Shown here piece by piece: positions 23,842 through 31,990 of a DNA stretch of 33,135 nt. The notes below the pieces were generated by a model that worked only from the letters and a program-made list of their open reading frames with translations, had not been told where the DNA came from and made no database searches. Both the position numbers and the translations under genes were made by a program. Origin of the DNA: UBA1219 sp045601425. Lineage in GTDB: Bacteria > Bacteroidota > Bacteroidia > Bacteroidales > P3. The stretch is taken from the NCBI GenBank assembly GCA_045601425.1, contig JAZRZP010000027.1:1-33135 (forward strand), read 5' to 3'. The stretch's first letter is position 1. Each line of letters begins with the position of its first letter.

Positions 23842-26271
23842 ATGAAAAAACTTATTTTCACGGCAATTTTTCTAATCGGCACATTCGGTGCCGTTGCCCA
23901 AAACACACTTAACGGAATTGTTCAGGATTCCAAGACCGGCGAAGACATGCTTTATGCCAACGTGGCACTGCTCCGCCAGAGCGACAGCGTATTCATGCGC
24001 GGAGGCACTACCGGTGCCGACGGAAGGTTCCTGATTCGCGATGTGGCCGACGGAACATACATGCTCCGCATAACCTCTGTCGGATACGCTTCGTACACGC
24101 AGACTCTCGAAGTGAAAGGCGACGCCGACCTCGGCACATTCAAGCTGATACCCGGACAAACACTGTCGGCAGTAAAGATCAAATCCAAGAAGCCACTCTA
24201 CGCCATGGACGGCGAAAAGAACATGTACAACGTTTCGGAAGACGTCAGTCTGAGTTCCGGAACGCTGAGCGACGCCCTTCAGAACGCACCCGGAGTGCAG
24301 GTCGATGCACAGGGCAACATAACATTACGGGGCTCTCAAAGTGTCGAAATATGGATCAACGACCAGCCCTCACACCTCGATGGCGAGGCTCTCAAGCAGT
24401 ACATCAAGACACTGCCTGCCGGCACCGTGGAACGCATCGAAGTCATCAGCAACCCCTCGGCACGCTACGGCGGAGGCGGAGCCGTGATAAACATAGTCAC
24501 TAACCAGAAAATGGTCAAGAACGAATTCCTGAGCATCGGAGGCTCCTGTGCGGTAACGGACGACGGGAATCCAATGCTACGACCTTTCGTGTCGTATGTC
24601 TATGCCAACGAGAAATTCAGCATCAGTGCCTTCGGCAGCTACGGCTATTTCAAATATCCCGACATCAACAACCGATATACCGAAGTGATGAGAAACGGCG
24701 ACATGCTGTACGACAGCATATCCAGCGAAATGACCGAAAAACAGAAGAGTCACAACCTTTACTTCGGTTTCAACGGAAGTTACCAGTTCGACAAGAACAA
24801 CTCTCTTTCGGCATGGTTCGGCATATACCCAATCTTCAGCAGCGATGCCAACTCCGGACATGTAAACTGGCTGCACAACCCGGGAGAACAGGATCGGGGA
24901 TATTCCGAATCGTCAACCTTCGACCAGAAATACACCGGCGGCTACGGCGGATTCTGGTACGAGCACAAGATAAATCCCTTCGGACACAAATTCTCCCTGA
25001 GCGGAAGCACCAACTTCACCGTAAACAACACCAGCGGAACCAACGAACGAGACTACAACTTCGAAAGTCTGGACGATTTCAGATACAGCAAGACGAAGAA
25101 AGACGGAGACCGCAACTTCTCTCTGAACTTCGACTATGCCCTACCCTTCGGCGACAGAGACTCCAACGGGACATACCGCAACGAGCTGCAGGCAGGCATG
25201 TCCGAAGGTCTGTCGTTCAACAACGGATTTCAGGATTATGAAATCGACGGCACACGGGACGGCACACGGTGCTTCGACATATACAACACCCCGTCGAACA
25301 CGCAGATTTACGCCACCCTGCAACGCCGCATGGGCGGTTTCGTGGTCAAACTCGGTCTGCGCGGTGCTTGCGAAGTGCTGAAATCATCCTATGAAAACGA
25401 CCACAGCTACGATTTCTCAAAGACATACCTCTCGCTCGTGCCTTCGCTGCACCTGAGCTACACCACCAAGGACATGCACAACTTCTCACTGAGCTACACC
25501 CGACGCACCACCAATCCGAGCTGCACCAACCTGAGCCGTTTTGCAGAATACGCCCAAGAAAGCTATTCTACGGGAAACCCCGACCTGAAACAATGCTTCA
25601 CCCACAACCTCGAACTGAAATGGGACAAATATTTCCTCAAATTCGGAAGTATCGGACTCGAAGCCTATTACAGAGGCAACGCCAACGAAATCGGCACGCT
25701 CACCGACGTGGCATATTGCGACTATTTCGGAAGAATCGTATCCTTCACCCAGTCGGTGAACATGGGAAACTCCCACACCGCCGGCCTCGACGCCAACATA
25801 ATGTTCCGCCCCACCCCGTTCGTCAACGTGCGTTTCGGTGCCTCGCTGTACGACAACTACTTCAACGTGCAGCTGCGTCCAGAAGAATGGGTCAGCAACG
25901 AGATGTTCAGCTACCGCTTCAACATCAATGTCTGGACCAAACTCTGGAACATGCTCGATGTCTTCGCCGATTTCCGCTACCACAGCAAGCAGCAGGAAAT
26001 GTTCAACGTTTCGCAACCCGAATTCACAGCGAACATCGGTGCCAGCATCGACCTGTTCGGCAAGAAGATGTCCGCTTTCGCCTTGATACAGGACCTGTTC
26101 AACTCGACCAACAGGGACTGGGACAACTCGCACGCATATTATCAGATGTCAGTTTCGTCCAAATTCTCGAACCGGTGGTATCTCATCGGTCTCACCTTCC
26201 GTTTCGGAAAGCTCGAACTCGAGAGCATGGCCCAGCAAGGCAACACCATGTCTTCGATGGGTATGAAATGA
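23842..26271 (+). CDS. Outer-membrane beta-barrel protein with CarboxypepD_reg and plug domains
   Basis: This 809-residue TonB-receptor-like protein of the outer-membrane beta-barrel family starts with a signal peptide (MKKLIFTAIFLIGTFGAVAQ). A carboxypeptidase-regulatory-like beta sandwich follows (about 22-100, LNGIVQDSKTGE to LGTFKLIPG). Next is a plug-like domain (about 120-220, SDALQNAPGVQVDAQGNITLRG, AGTVERIEVISNPSARYGGGGAVINIV), then a large barrel ending near WYLIGLTFRFGKLE. No SusD-like partner lies beside it, so it is not a typical glycan importer. It is the last gene of the ABC/YtrA operon, 9 bp after the repressor, which suggests that an inner-membrane exporter and an outer-membrane protein are induced together. 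Confidence 0.9.
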   Translation: MKKLIFTAIFLIGTFGAVAQNTLNGIVQDSKTGEDMLYANVALLRQSDSVFMRGGTTGADGRFLIRDVADGTYMLRITSVGYASYTQTLEVKGDADLGTFKLIPGQTLSAVKIKSKKPLYAMDGEKNMYNVSEDVSLSSGTLSDALQNAPGVQVDAQGNITLRGSQSVEIWINDQPSHLDGEALKQYIKTLPAGTVERIEVISNPSARYGGGGAVINIVTNQKMVKNEFLSIGGSCAVTDDGNPMLRPFVSYVYANEKFSISAFGSYGYFKYPDINNRYTEVMRNGDMLYDSISSEMTEKQKSHNLYFGFNGSYQFDKNNSLSAWFGIYPIFSSDANSGHVNWLHNPGEQDRGYSESSTFDQKYTGGYGGFWYEHKINPFGHKFSLSGSTNFTVNNTSGTNERDYNFESLDDFRYSKTKKDGDRNFSLNFDYALPFGDRDSNGTYRNELQAGMSEGLSFNNGFQDYEIDGTRDGTRCFDIYNTPSNTQIYATLQRRMGGFVVKLGLRGACEVLKSSYENDHSYDFSKTYLSLVPSLHLSYTTKDMHNFSLSYTRRTTNPSCTNLSRFAEYAQESYSTGNPDLKQCFTHNLELKWDKYFLKFGSIGLEAYYRGNANEIGTLTDVAYCDYFGRIVSFTQSVNMGNSHTAGLDANIMFRPTPFVNVRFGASLYDNYFNVQLRPEEWVSNEMFSYRFNINVWTKLWNMLDVFADFRYHSKQQEMFNVSQPEFTANIGASIDLFGKKMSAFALIQDLFNSTNRDWDNSHAYYQMSVSSKFSNRWYLIGLTFRFGKLELESMAQQGNTMSSMGMK

Positions 26272-26297
26272 TCCGTCAAATAGAACTTCATGCTGAG

Positions 26298-26325
26298 GCA
26301 CTCCGTTCCGGAGTGCTTTTTTTTT
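26298..26325 (+). terminator. Intrinsic terminator of the ABC operon
   Basis: GCACTCCG (26298-26305) pairs with CGGAGTGC (26309-26316) over a 3-nt loop, followed by nine T. Confidence 0.92.
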
Positions 26326-26345
26326 GCTTCATTGCGGAATATGTC

Positions 26346-26376
26346 TTGCAGAAACCAGTTTTTTTTCGTATCTTTG
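26346..26376 (+). promoter_or_regulatory. Promoter of the former hsd operon
   Basis: TTG (26346-26348), 20 bp and TATCTTTG (26369-26376) match the consensus. It lies 45 nt before the hsdM stub and now drives the cassette that follows. Confidence 0.72.
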
Positions 26377-26420
26377 CAAAAATATTCTTCCGTGGAAACG
26401 AAATACAAAAAAGACAATCT

Positions 26421-26612
26421 ATGATTACCAAACAGGCTTTAGGCAACACGCTTTTCGGCATGGCCGACATTCTACGCGACAAGGTGGAAGATTACAAATC
26501 ATACATCCTTTCCATGTTGTTCTTCAAACGTCTTTCCGACAACTATCTGTGGGAAAATGTGTGTTCCAATGCGGTTTGGCAAGTGTATCCTGTGAAAACT
26601 ATGGAAAAGTAA
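26421..26612 (+). pseudogene. hsdM: Type I methylase HsdM, N-terminal stub only
   Basis: The 63 codons start MITKQALGNTLFGMADILRDK, then DYKSYILSMLFFKRLSDNYLW, the conserved N-terminal helical start of HsdM (about 500 residues normally). After NYLWEN the sequence departs from HsdM and stops at 26610-26612. No methylase motifs follow in frame. It keeps its own promoter and ATG, so it looks like the left edge of an old type I locus whose body was replaced by the gene at 26660. It may still be translated as a short leader. Confidence 0.82.
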
Positions 26613-26659
26613 ATATTGGAAATCAAACAAATTGGAAAACAGATAACAAGATAAAATAA

Positions 26660-29101
26660 ATGACTGACTACGAGAAGAAAACCGATTTCATTGTGGCGCA
26701 ATTGCTCACAAACGCTGGCCTCGATTTTACGATGAATGGCAGCCTGATTGAGGAAATCAACGAAGCCCTCAAGACCTCTTCGAAACGCGGAACGGGCAAA
26801 ACAGGATTTCCTGAATTTGTCGCTCAATCTGGCGAATTTATCATCGTCATCGAGGATAAGGCCGATCAGACGAAACAGGCAAAATACATGAATGAAAGGG
26901 AGGACACGCTTCTGATGGACACATCAAGCGTGACTAACTATGCAGAAAACGGTGCCTTGCATTATGCCCTGAACATCATTGAAAAGACGCATTTCAAAAA
27001 GGTCTTTGCCTTTGGCTGTTCGGGGACGCAGGATGAAAGAATCATCATCCGTCCTATTTTCGTGAGCGAAAACGGCTATCAGATTCTCAAAAAAGTAAAG
27101 AACTTTGAGAGTTTTACGGCTGAAAAAATTACCAATTATTATCGCACTGAGGTCTTAGGCAGTAAGACTGTGGAGCAGGCGGAATTGGAAGTGATTCTGA
27201 AACGTGCCGGACAGCTGCATGAGGATTTGCGTAATTACGGTCAGTTGGGCGATTCGGAAAAGCCTTTGGTGGTGTCTGCCATCTTGCTTGCTTTGCAGGA
27301 ACAGAATTTCGACACGGAACAACTAACCGCTTCGCAGGAAAACGGAGAGACTGACGGCGACAAAATTTTTGACGCCCTTTCAAAGCACATGGACAGCGTT
27401 CACGTTCAGCCGCAAGTGAAAAAGGAAAAGGTTCTCGACCAATTCCGACTGATAAAAAACCGTCCGCATTTGTCGGAACTTAGCCCCAAATTAGGCAAGT
27501 CGCCCTTGCGTTATTTTGCTGAGTATCTTTATTCTAATATTCTCACTGCCATTTGTAACAATTCGCCTGAAGATGTTCTGGGACGTTTCTATGGCGAGTT
27601 TATCCGTTACAGCGGCGGCGACGGACAGACATTAGGCGTGGTGCTGACACCGAAACACATCACGGAGCTTTTTGTCGATTTGGCCGATTTGAAACCGACC
27701 GACAAAGTCTTTGACCCTTGTTGCGGCACGGGCGGCTTCCTGATTTCGGCCATGCACCGAATGCTGAAAAATGCGAACCGCGACGAACAGCGTACCATAA
27801 AGAAAGAGCGTTTGCATGGCATTGAGTTGCGCGATGATATGTTTTCGATTGCCACAACCAACATGATTTTGCGCGGCGATGGAAAAAGCAATCTGATTTG
27901 TGCCGATTTCCTGAAACAGCCTGCCGAGGAACTGCGAAAGAAAAAATTCTCTGTCGGTTTCATGAATCCGCCTTATTCGCAAGGCAAAAACAAAACGACA
28001 GCCGAACTTACTGAATTGAAATTCATTTGCCATTTGCTTGATTCGCTGGCCGATGGTGCGCGTTGCGTGGTGATTGTGCCGCAAAGCACTATGGTAGGCA
28101 AAACCAAGGAAGACAAAATCGATAAACGCTATATTCTGGAAAACCATACTTTGGAAGGCGTGATTACCTTGAATCCTCAGACTTTCTACGGCGTTGGCAC
28201 CAATCCCGTGATTGCCGTTTTCACCGCACACCGTCCGCACCCGAAAAACAAGTACAGCAAGTTCATAAACTTTAAGGATGACGGCTTTGTGGTGTTTCCG
28301 CATTTGGGGCTGCTGCCGACCGAGCAAGCCAAGGAACGCAAGAAACTTTTGTTGGAATGTTGGCTGATGGGCAGGCATACCACCAACGACTTTATGGTGA
28401 CTTCCACCGTTGAAGCCGAAGATGAATGGCTGCATTCGTTCTATTATTTCAACGAGGACATTCCGACCGAGGCTGATTTTGAAAAGACAATGGCCGACTA
28501 CCTCACTTTTGAGTTTAACATGATTGCCCACGGACGCGGATATTTGTTTGACAATTCAGAAAAAAAGGAACGAATTGGAGAATTGCCGAAAGTTGAATCG
28601 TTTGATAACAAGGAATGGAAACCTTTTAGATTAATAAAATTGTTTGACCCGAATAAAGGAAATCAAACAGATATGAATTCGTTGCAAGATGGAGATGTGC
28701 CTTTGGTTTCTGCAAGAAAAGTGAATAATGGTTTGAGGTCTTTTGTCAAGACACAAAATTTGTATCATGGACATTGTGTCACTCTCAACAATGATGGTGA
28801 CGGTGGTGCAGGTTTGGCCTACTACCAGCCATTTGATTTTGCATTAGATAGTCATGTTACGGCTTTGTATCCTAAACAAGAACTGTCAAAGCACATACAG
28901 GTGTTTTTGTCTCGTTGCATTTCCATGCAAGAAGAATTTTTCGGACACGGACATTCAATAAATTCAAATCGTCTAAATTCGTTTACTATCATGCTTCCAG
29001 TAAATTCCAAAGGCGAGCCGGACTATGTTTTCATGGAAAGCTATATGAAGCGCAAGGAAATGGAGATGCTGAAAAGGTATGTGGAAAGAATGGGGGAATA
29101 A
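26660..29101 (+). CDS. Single-chain restriction-modification protein (type IIG-like: nuclease, N6-adenine methylase, specificity)
   Basis: The 813 residues combine three activities in order. Residues about 1-150 look like a PD-(D/E)xK nuclease of the HsdR-N kind: GFPEF (49-53), then IIVIEDKAD with E65-x-K67, followed by helical segments. Residues about 270-560 are an N6-adenine methylase: motif I DPCCGTGGF (about 352-360) and motif IV NPPY (about 435). From about 610 is a target-recognition region like HsdS (PLVSARKVNNGLRSF, NNDGDGGAGLAYYQPFDFALDSHVTALYP, SINSNRLNSF). The design fits BcgI/type IIG enzymes that methylate and cut from one chain. Only one recognition domain is visible. It lies 47 bp after the HsdM stub and before an HsdS tail. 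GC content drops from the preceding operon. Confidence 0.85.
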   Translation: MTDYEKKTDFIVAQLLTNAGLDFTMNGSLIEEINEALKTSSKRGTGKTGFPEFVAQSGEFIIVIEDKADQTKQAKYMNEREDTLLMDTSSVTNYAENGALHYALNIIEKTHFKKVFAFGCSGTQDERIIIRPIFVSENGYQILKKVKNFESFTAEKITNYYRTEVLGSKTVEQAELEVILKRAGQLHEDLRNYGQLGDSEKPLVVSAILLALQEQNFDTEQLTASQENGETDGDKIFDALSKHMDSVHVQPQVKKEKVLDQFRLIKNRPHLSELSPKLGKSPLRYFAEYLYSNILTAICNNSPEDVLGRFYGEFIRYSGGDGQTLGVVLTPKHITELFVDLADLKPTDKVFDPCCGTGGFLISAMHRMLKNANRDEQRTIKKERLHGIELRDDMFSIATTNMILRGDGKSNLICADFLKQPAEELRKKKFSVGFMNPPYSQGKNKTTAELTELKFICHLLDSLADGARCVVIVPQSTMVGKTKEDKIDKRYILENHTLEGVITLNPQTFYGVGTNPVIAVFTAHRPHPKNKYSKFINFKDDGFVVFPHLGLLPTEQAKERKKLLLECWLMGRHTTNDFMVTSTVEAEDEWLHSFYYFNEDIPTEADFEKTMADYLTFEFNMIAHGRGYLFDNSEKKERIGELPKVESFDNKEWKPFRLIKLFDPNKGNQTDMNSLQDGDVPLVSARKVNNGLRSFVKTQNLYHGHCVTLNNDGDGGAGLAYYQPFDFALDSHVTALYPKQELSKHIQVFLSRCISMQEEFFGHGHSINSNRLNSFTIMLPVNSKGEPDYVFMESYMKRKEMEMLKRYVERMGE

Positions 29102-29132
29102 TTTAAAACATTAGTGAAACGACTATAGGTAA

Positions 29133-29234
29133 AACAAGAAAATCAACCGCACTCGATTTCTCAACAAGTCGCTGATGCAGCAGCTGCTAACGGGGAAGGT
29201 GATGGTGAAATATAGGATAATAATTAAAAAATAA
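29133..29234 (+). pseudogene. hsdS: Stranded C-terminal tail of an HsdS specificity subunit
   Basis: The frame from 29133 reads RTRFLNKSLMQQLLTGKVMVKY and stops at 29232. SLMQQLLTGKV is the classic C-terminal end of type I HsdS subunits. There is no start codon or recognition domain before it; a stop lies at 29130-29132. It marks the right edge of the segment replaced inside an old hsdMS locus, paired with the HsdM stub at 26421. Confidence 0.75.
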
Positions 29235-29236
29235 TT

Positions 29237-29914
29237 ATGATTTTAAAGAAATTTGCTTTTGGAATTCGCTTTACTAAAGGATTCCATGTCGAAGACCAAT
29301 TGGGTGCTATTGTAGATGAAATATTGTACTCCGAAGGATCTGCCTTTAATGAGAAGTTTTTTTCAGAGGTGCAAAGAGGTGATGGCATAAGACGTCTAGT
29401 AAATCGACTAAATACTAATAGTTTAACAATCAGCGTTAAAGATGTCATTTTCGAATATACTGTTGAACAAAATTTTGAAAGTGAACTGGGAACCTATTTG
29501 ACTGAATTTAACAAGACAATAATCAACAAAATTTTTAGCATCTTCAAGATAAAAAATGTCGCTCGTTTTGGTTTTATTATTTATTCAGAGTTGGAAAACG
29601 AGGATGGTCTGTTGAAAAATGTTAGTGAATCCATCAAAAACACATATGACATTGAGTCTGCGGAGTCTCTTTCATTAAGATTCAATATTATTAAAAAGAC
29701 ACCATTGAAAATCGGGAAAGAGGTGACTGAAGATTTTGATAATACTATTATTACATATGACAGGCAAAAAAAAGATCAAAGGATAACTTTTGCAGTTGAT
29801 TACCAAAAATACTTCAACCCTGCATTAGATCAAATTTCTGATGCTCCAACAAATTTTGTACATTTTTGCGAATCTTGTTATAATAATTACGGTAATACTT
29901 ATGGTAAAAAATAG
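29237..29914 (+). CDS. Hypothetical protein, first gene of an unknown two-gene module
   Basis: I do not recognise a firm family. The 225 residues carry no signal peptide or membrane segment, so the protein is cytoplasmic. Seen: an N-terminal beta/alpha start FAFGIRFTKGFHVEDQLGAIVDEIL, a central part with INKIFSIFKIKNVARFGFIIYSEL, and an end with RITFAVDYQKYFNPALDQI and FVHFCESCYNNYG. The overall pattern recalls the TIGR04255 family of island proteins, but this is weak. It is AT-rich relative to the housekeeping genes. It overlaps the next gene by 14 bp, which implies that the two act together. Position beside restriction and DUF262/HEPN genes suggests a defence role; that is inference only. 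Confidence 0.7.
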   Translation: MILKKFAFGIRFTKGFHVEDQLGAIVDEILYSEGSAFNEKFFSEVQRGDGIRRLVNRLNTNSLTISVKDVIFEYTVEQNFESELGTYLTEFNKTIINKIFSIFKIKNVARFGFIIYSELENEDGLLKNVSESIKNTYDIESAESLSLRFNIIKKTPLKIGKEVTEDFDNTIITYDRQKKDQRITFAVDYQKYFNPALDQISDAPTNFVHFCESCYNNYGNTYGKK

Positions 29915-30446
29915 AAGACCAAAGAGGAAAAACACAAACAATAATGCTGTAAACAAGCCATATAACGGACCATATCAGAATAATCCAAACATGAATTTTG
30001 AGCAAGTTAGAAAAAACATGGAAACACCCGTAGATGGTCCTACCGCAGAAACGTTTTCATATAGTGATTCAACCACACTTCAATATAGTCCAGAAAATAG
30101 TGCAAATCCACAAAACAAGCACAGGCCCAAAAGCAAGAGGAAAAAAGTTAAAAATTGGTGGTCTGAACATTGGAAAGAAACCATTATTTCTGGTGTATGC
30201 ACAATTGTTTTTTCGGGAATAGGAATAATTGTATTCAGCCATAGTAATCATTTGGTAGCTGTTGATAAAGATGTTGAGAATATGAAAGAAGACATTAGCA
30301 ACAATTCACAAGAAATTAAAAACATTGATAGAAAAACATATGATGTAGATAAAAAAGTTGATCTTTTGGAACAAAAAATCGATTTGTCGCTAAAATTCGA
30401 AAGCCTTCCAAGCTCTAAAACATTGGAAAGAAATGGAGTGAAATAA
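29901..30446 (+). CDS. Single-pass membrane protein with C-terminal coiled coil, partner of 29237
   Basis: This 181-residue unknown protein starts at ATG 29901, which overlaps the preceding gene by 14 bp; the longer frame to 29841 lies wholly inside that gene. Residues 1-90 are polar, Asn/Pro-rich and basic (likely disordered, ending HRPKSKRKKVKNWWSEHWKE). One membrane segment follows (TIISGVCTIVFSGIGIIVFS). After it about 60 residues form a heptad-like coiled coil (VDKDVENMKEDISNNSQEIK, VDKKVDLLEQKI). The basic stretch before the membrane helix predicts an inside N-terminus. Another reading frame continues past the stop, so a frameshift near 30420-30446 is possible (see findings). Confidence 0.72.
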   Translation: MVKNRRPKRKNTNNNAVNKPYNGPYQNNPNMNFEQVRKNMETPVDGPTAETFSYSDSTTLQYSPENSANPQNKHRPKSKRKKVKNWWSEHWKETIISGVCTIVFSGIGIIVFSHSNHLVAVDKDVENMKEDISNNSQEIKNIDRKTYDVDKKVDLLEQKIDLSLKFESLPSSKTLERNGVK

Positions 30447-30501
30447 ATGAAGATGAAACTTTGGATATTTTTGATGAACCAGTCATTATAATATTACCAA
30501 G

Positions 30502-30666
30502 ATGGCGATAACAACGGACGTTAGGGAAAAATCGAGTAGCGATGTTTCCATCCTTAAACAGAATTGGCCGTATTTTAATGGCCATCCTTGCTCGTTTAGA
30601 GTGGTGGAGCAGGGCGAGGACGAAAGGGGCAAGTTCTATAAGGTGTATTACTGGCAGGAAATGTAA
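30502..30666 (+). CDS. Small orphan ORF of 54 residues
   Basis: ATG at 30502 opens 54 codons with a well-mixed composition: SSSDVSILKQNWPYFNGHPC followed by RVVEQGEDERGKFYKVYYWQ. The aromatic-rich, strand-like end and higher GC than its flanks argue that it is or was coding. I know no family. It could be a small accessory gene or the C-terminal remnant of a larger restriction-locus protein. No own promoter box is seen. Confidence 0.45.
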   Translation: MAITTDVREKSSSDVSILKQNWPYFNGHPCSFRVVEQGEDERGKFYKVYYWQEM

Positions 30667-30775
30667 ATCAAGACAAAAAAAAACGGAGAAAGTAAAAATT
30701 AACCAAGTTCGAACATCCCAAGAAGTCGCTGATGGCGAGAGAGAATCAATGGACAATTAACAATGAATAATTAAA

Positions 30776-31990
30776 ATGATTAATATGAAAAACAGGGTAT
30801 ACTATGGTGAATATTCACTGAAACATTGGATAGATTTGATGCTGAAAAAAAATATTGAGTTGCCATCATATCAAAGAAAGTTTTGTTGGAAGCCTGAAAA
30901 AATAGAAAAACTAGTCCAGTCGCTGAAAGAGAAAGACTTCGTTCCTCCTGTTACGATAGGTGCTTTTACAAAGGACGATAAAACGCACAATTATATCATT
31001 GACGGACAGCAACGTCTGACAAGTATCTTGCTCGCTTGTATAGGTAAATATCCAGATCCAGACAATTTTAAGCCACAAGATAATTCTCTTGCTGAAGGCG
31101 ATGATGGAATGGATGCCGAAGGCGAAAATAACATTGTTTTGGAGTGGAGATTTGATGAGTTGTTGAAGTTAGACAATACTGTAGAAAGTATAAAAACAAA
31201 AATTGCAGCTGACAGCAGATATAAGAATTTGAATAATAGTATTGATGTCAATGTTTTAGAAAACGCCTTTTTAGGGTTTTCTTACATTGTGCTTGATAAT
31301 TCAGACATGAACGAGCAACAGAAATACTACTCTCGTATCTTTAAACACATCAATACATTAGGAAAAGAATTATTGCCAGAGGAAAGCCGCCGAGCATTAT
31401 ATTTCCTAAATGGTAAATATACTGCATTGCTTGATTCTGATGCTTTGAAGAATATCACAATTACACAAAATGCAGAACCTAAAAATCCTGATTTTGTTCG
31501 ATATTTGGCATATCTTTTTGATTATTGTAAATTAAATGATATAAATACTACTAAAGTTGCTTATGGCTATGGCAGGAAACGAGAAGAATATTTTTCTGAA
31601 TTTATCACGACAGTTGTGGAAGAGAGAAATGACCATCCAAAATTTCCTGAAATAACAACAATTTTCGCTAATCCAAGTGAAGATATTAGTAACAGACTTG
31701 AAAGATTAAAATCAACAATAAACAATTTATCCATTCCAAACGGATTCAACACAATTATTGATGCCGATATATATTTGTTTGGATTGATTTATTTTGTTTT
31801 AATTAAAGGAAAGACCTTTGACATAGCAAGAAAAAATGATATCCTTACTGCACTTCAGGGGAAAATTAACGATTCAAATTTTAAGACAGAAGCACATAAG
31901 CGAGCACCAAATGCACTAAAATATACCATTGAGAGAATCAAAGAATCCATCAATATCTATCAAAACTATGTACAAGGGTCAGCATTATAA
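30776..31990 (+). CDS. DUF262 domain protein (GmrSD/ParB-nuclease-like), upstream partner of a HEPN gene
   Basis: This 404-residue protein of the DUF262 family has the hallmark start: ELPSYQRKFCWKPEKIEKLVQSL (about 27-49), then YIIDGQQRLTSILLA (about 74-88), the ParB-like nuclease/NTP-binding core. Later parts (about 150-400) are helical, with FSYIVLDNSDMNEQQKYYSRIFKHIN and NTLGKELLPEESRRALYF, as in GmrS-like proteins. No DUF1524 HNH half is fused. Two starts, MIN (30776) and MKN (30785), are possible. It overlaps the HEPN gene by 23 bp, so the two should form one complex or toxin/antitoxin-like pair. DUF262 proteins act in phage defence in several systems; here the target is unknown. Confidence 0.87.
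   Translation: MINMKNRVYYGEYSLKHWIDLMLKKNIELPSYQRKFCWKPEKIEKLVQSLKEKDFVPPVTIGAFTKDDKTHNYIIDGQQRLTSILLACIGKYPDPDNFKPQDNSLAEGDDGMDAEGENNIVLEWRFDELLKLDNTVESIKTKIAADSRYKNLNNSIDVNVLENAFLGFSYIVLDNSDMNEQQKYYSRIFKHINTLGKELLPEESRRALYFLNGKYTALLDSDALKNITITQNAEPKNPDFVRYLAYLFDYCKLNDINTTKVAYGYGRKREEYFSEFITTVVEERNDHPKFPEITTIFANPSEDISNRLERLKSTINNLSIPNGFNTIIDADIYLFGLIYFVLIKGKTFDIARKNDILTALQGKINDSNFKTEAHKRAPNALKYTIERIKESINIYQNYVQGSAL

Noticed and set aside
25593..26612. 339-codon frame running from the outer-membrane gene into the HsdM stub
   Set aside because: The first part is a shadow of the beta-barrel gene and crosses its terminator; only the last 63 codons from 26421 are real HsdM-like sequence.
30447..30491. 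14-codon frame starting ATG at 30447 directly after the membrane protein
   Set aside because: Too short and without context; the overlapping alternative frame ending at 30510 is the better explanation.
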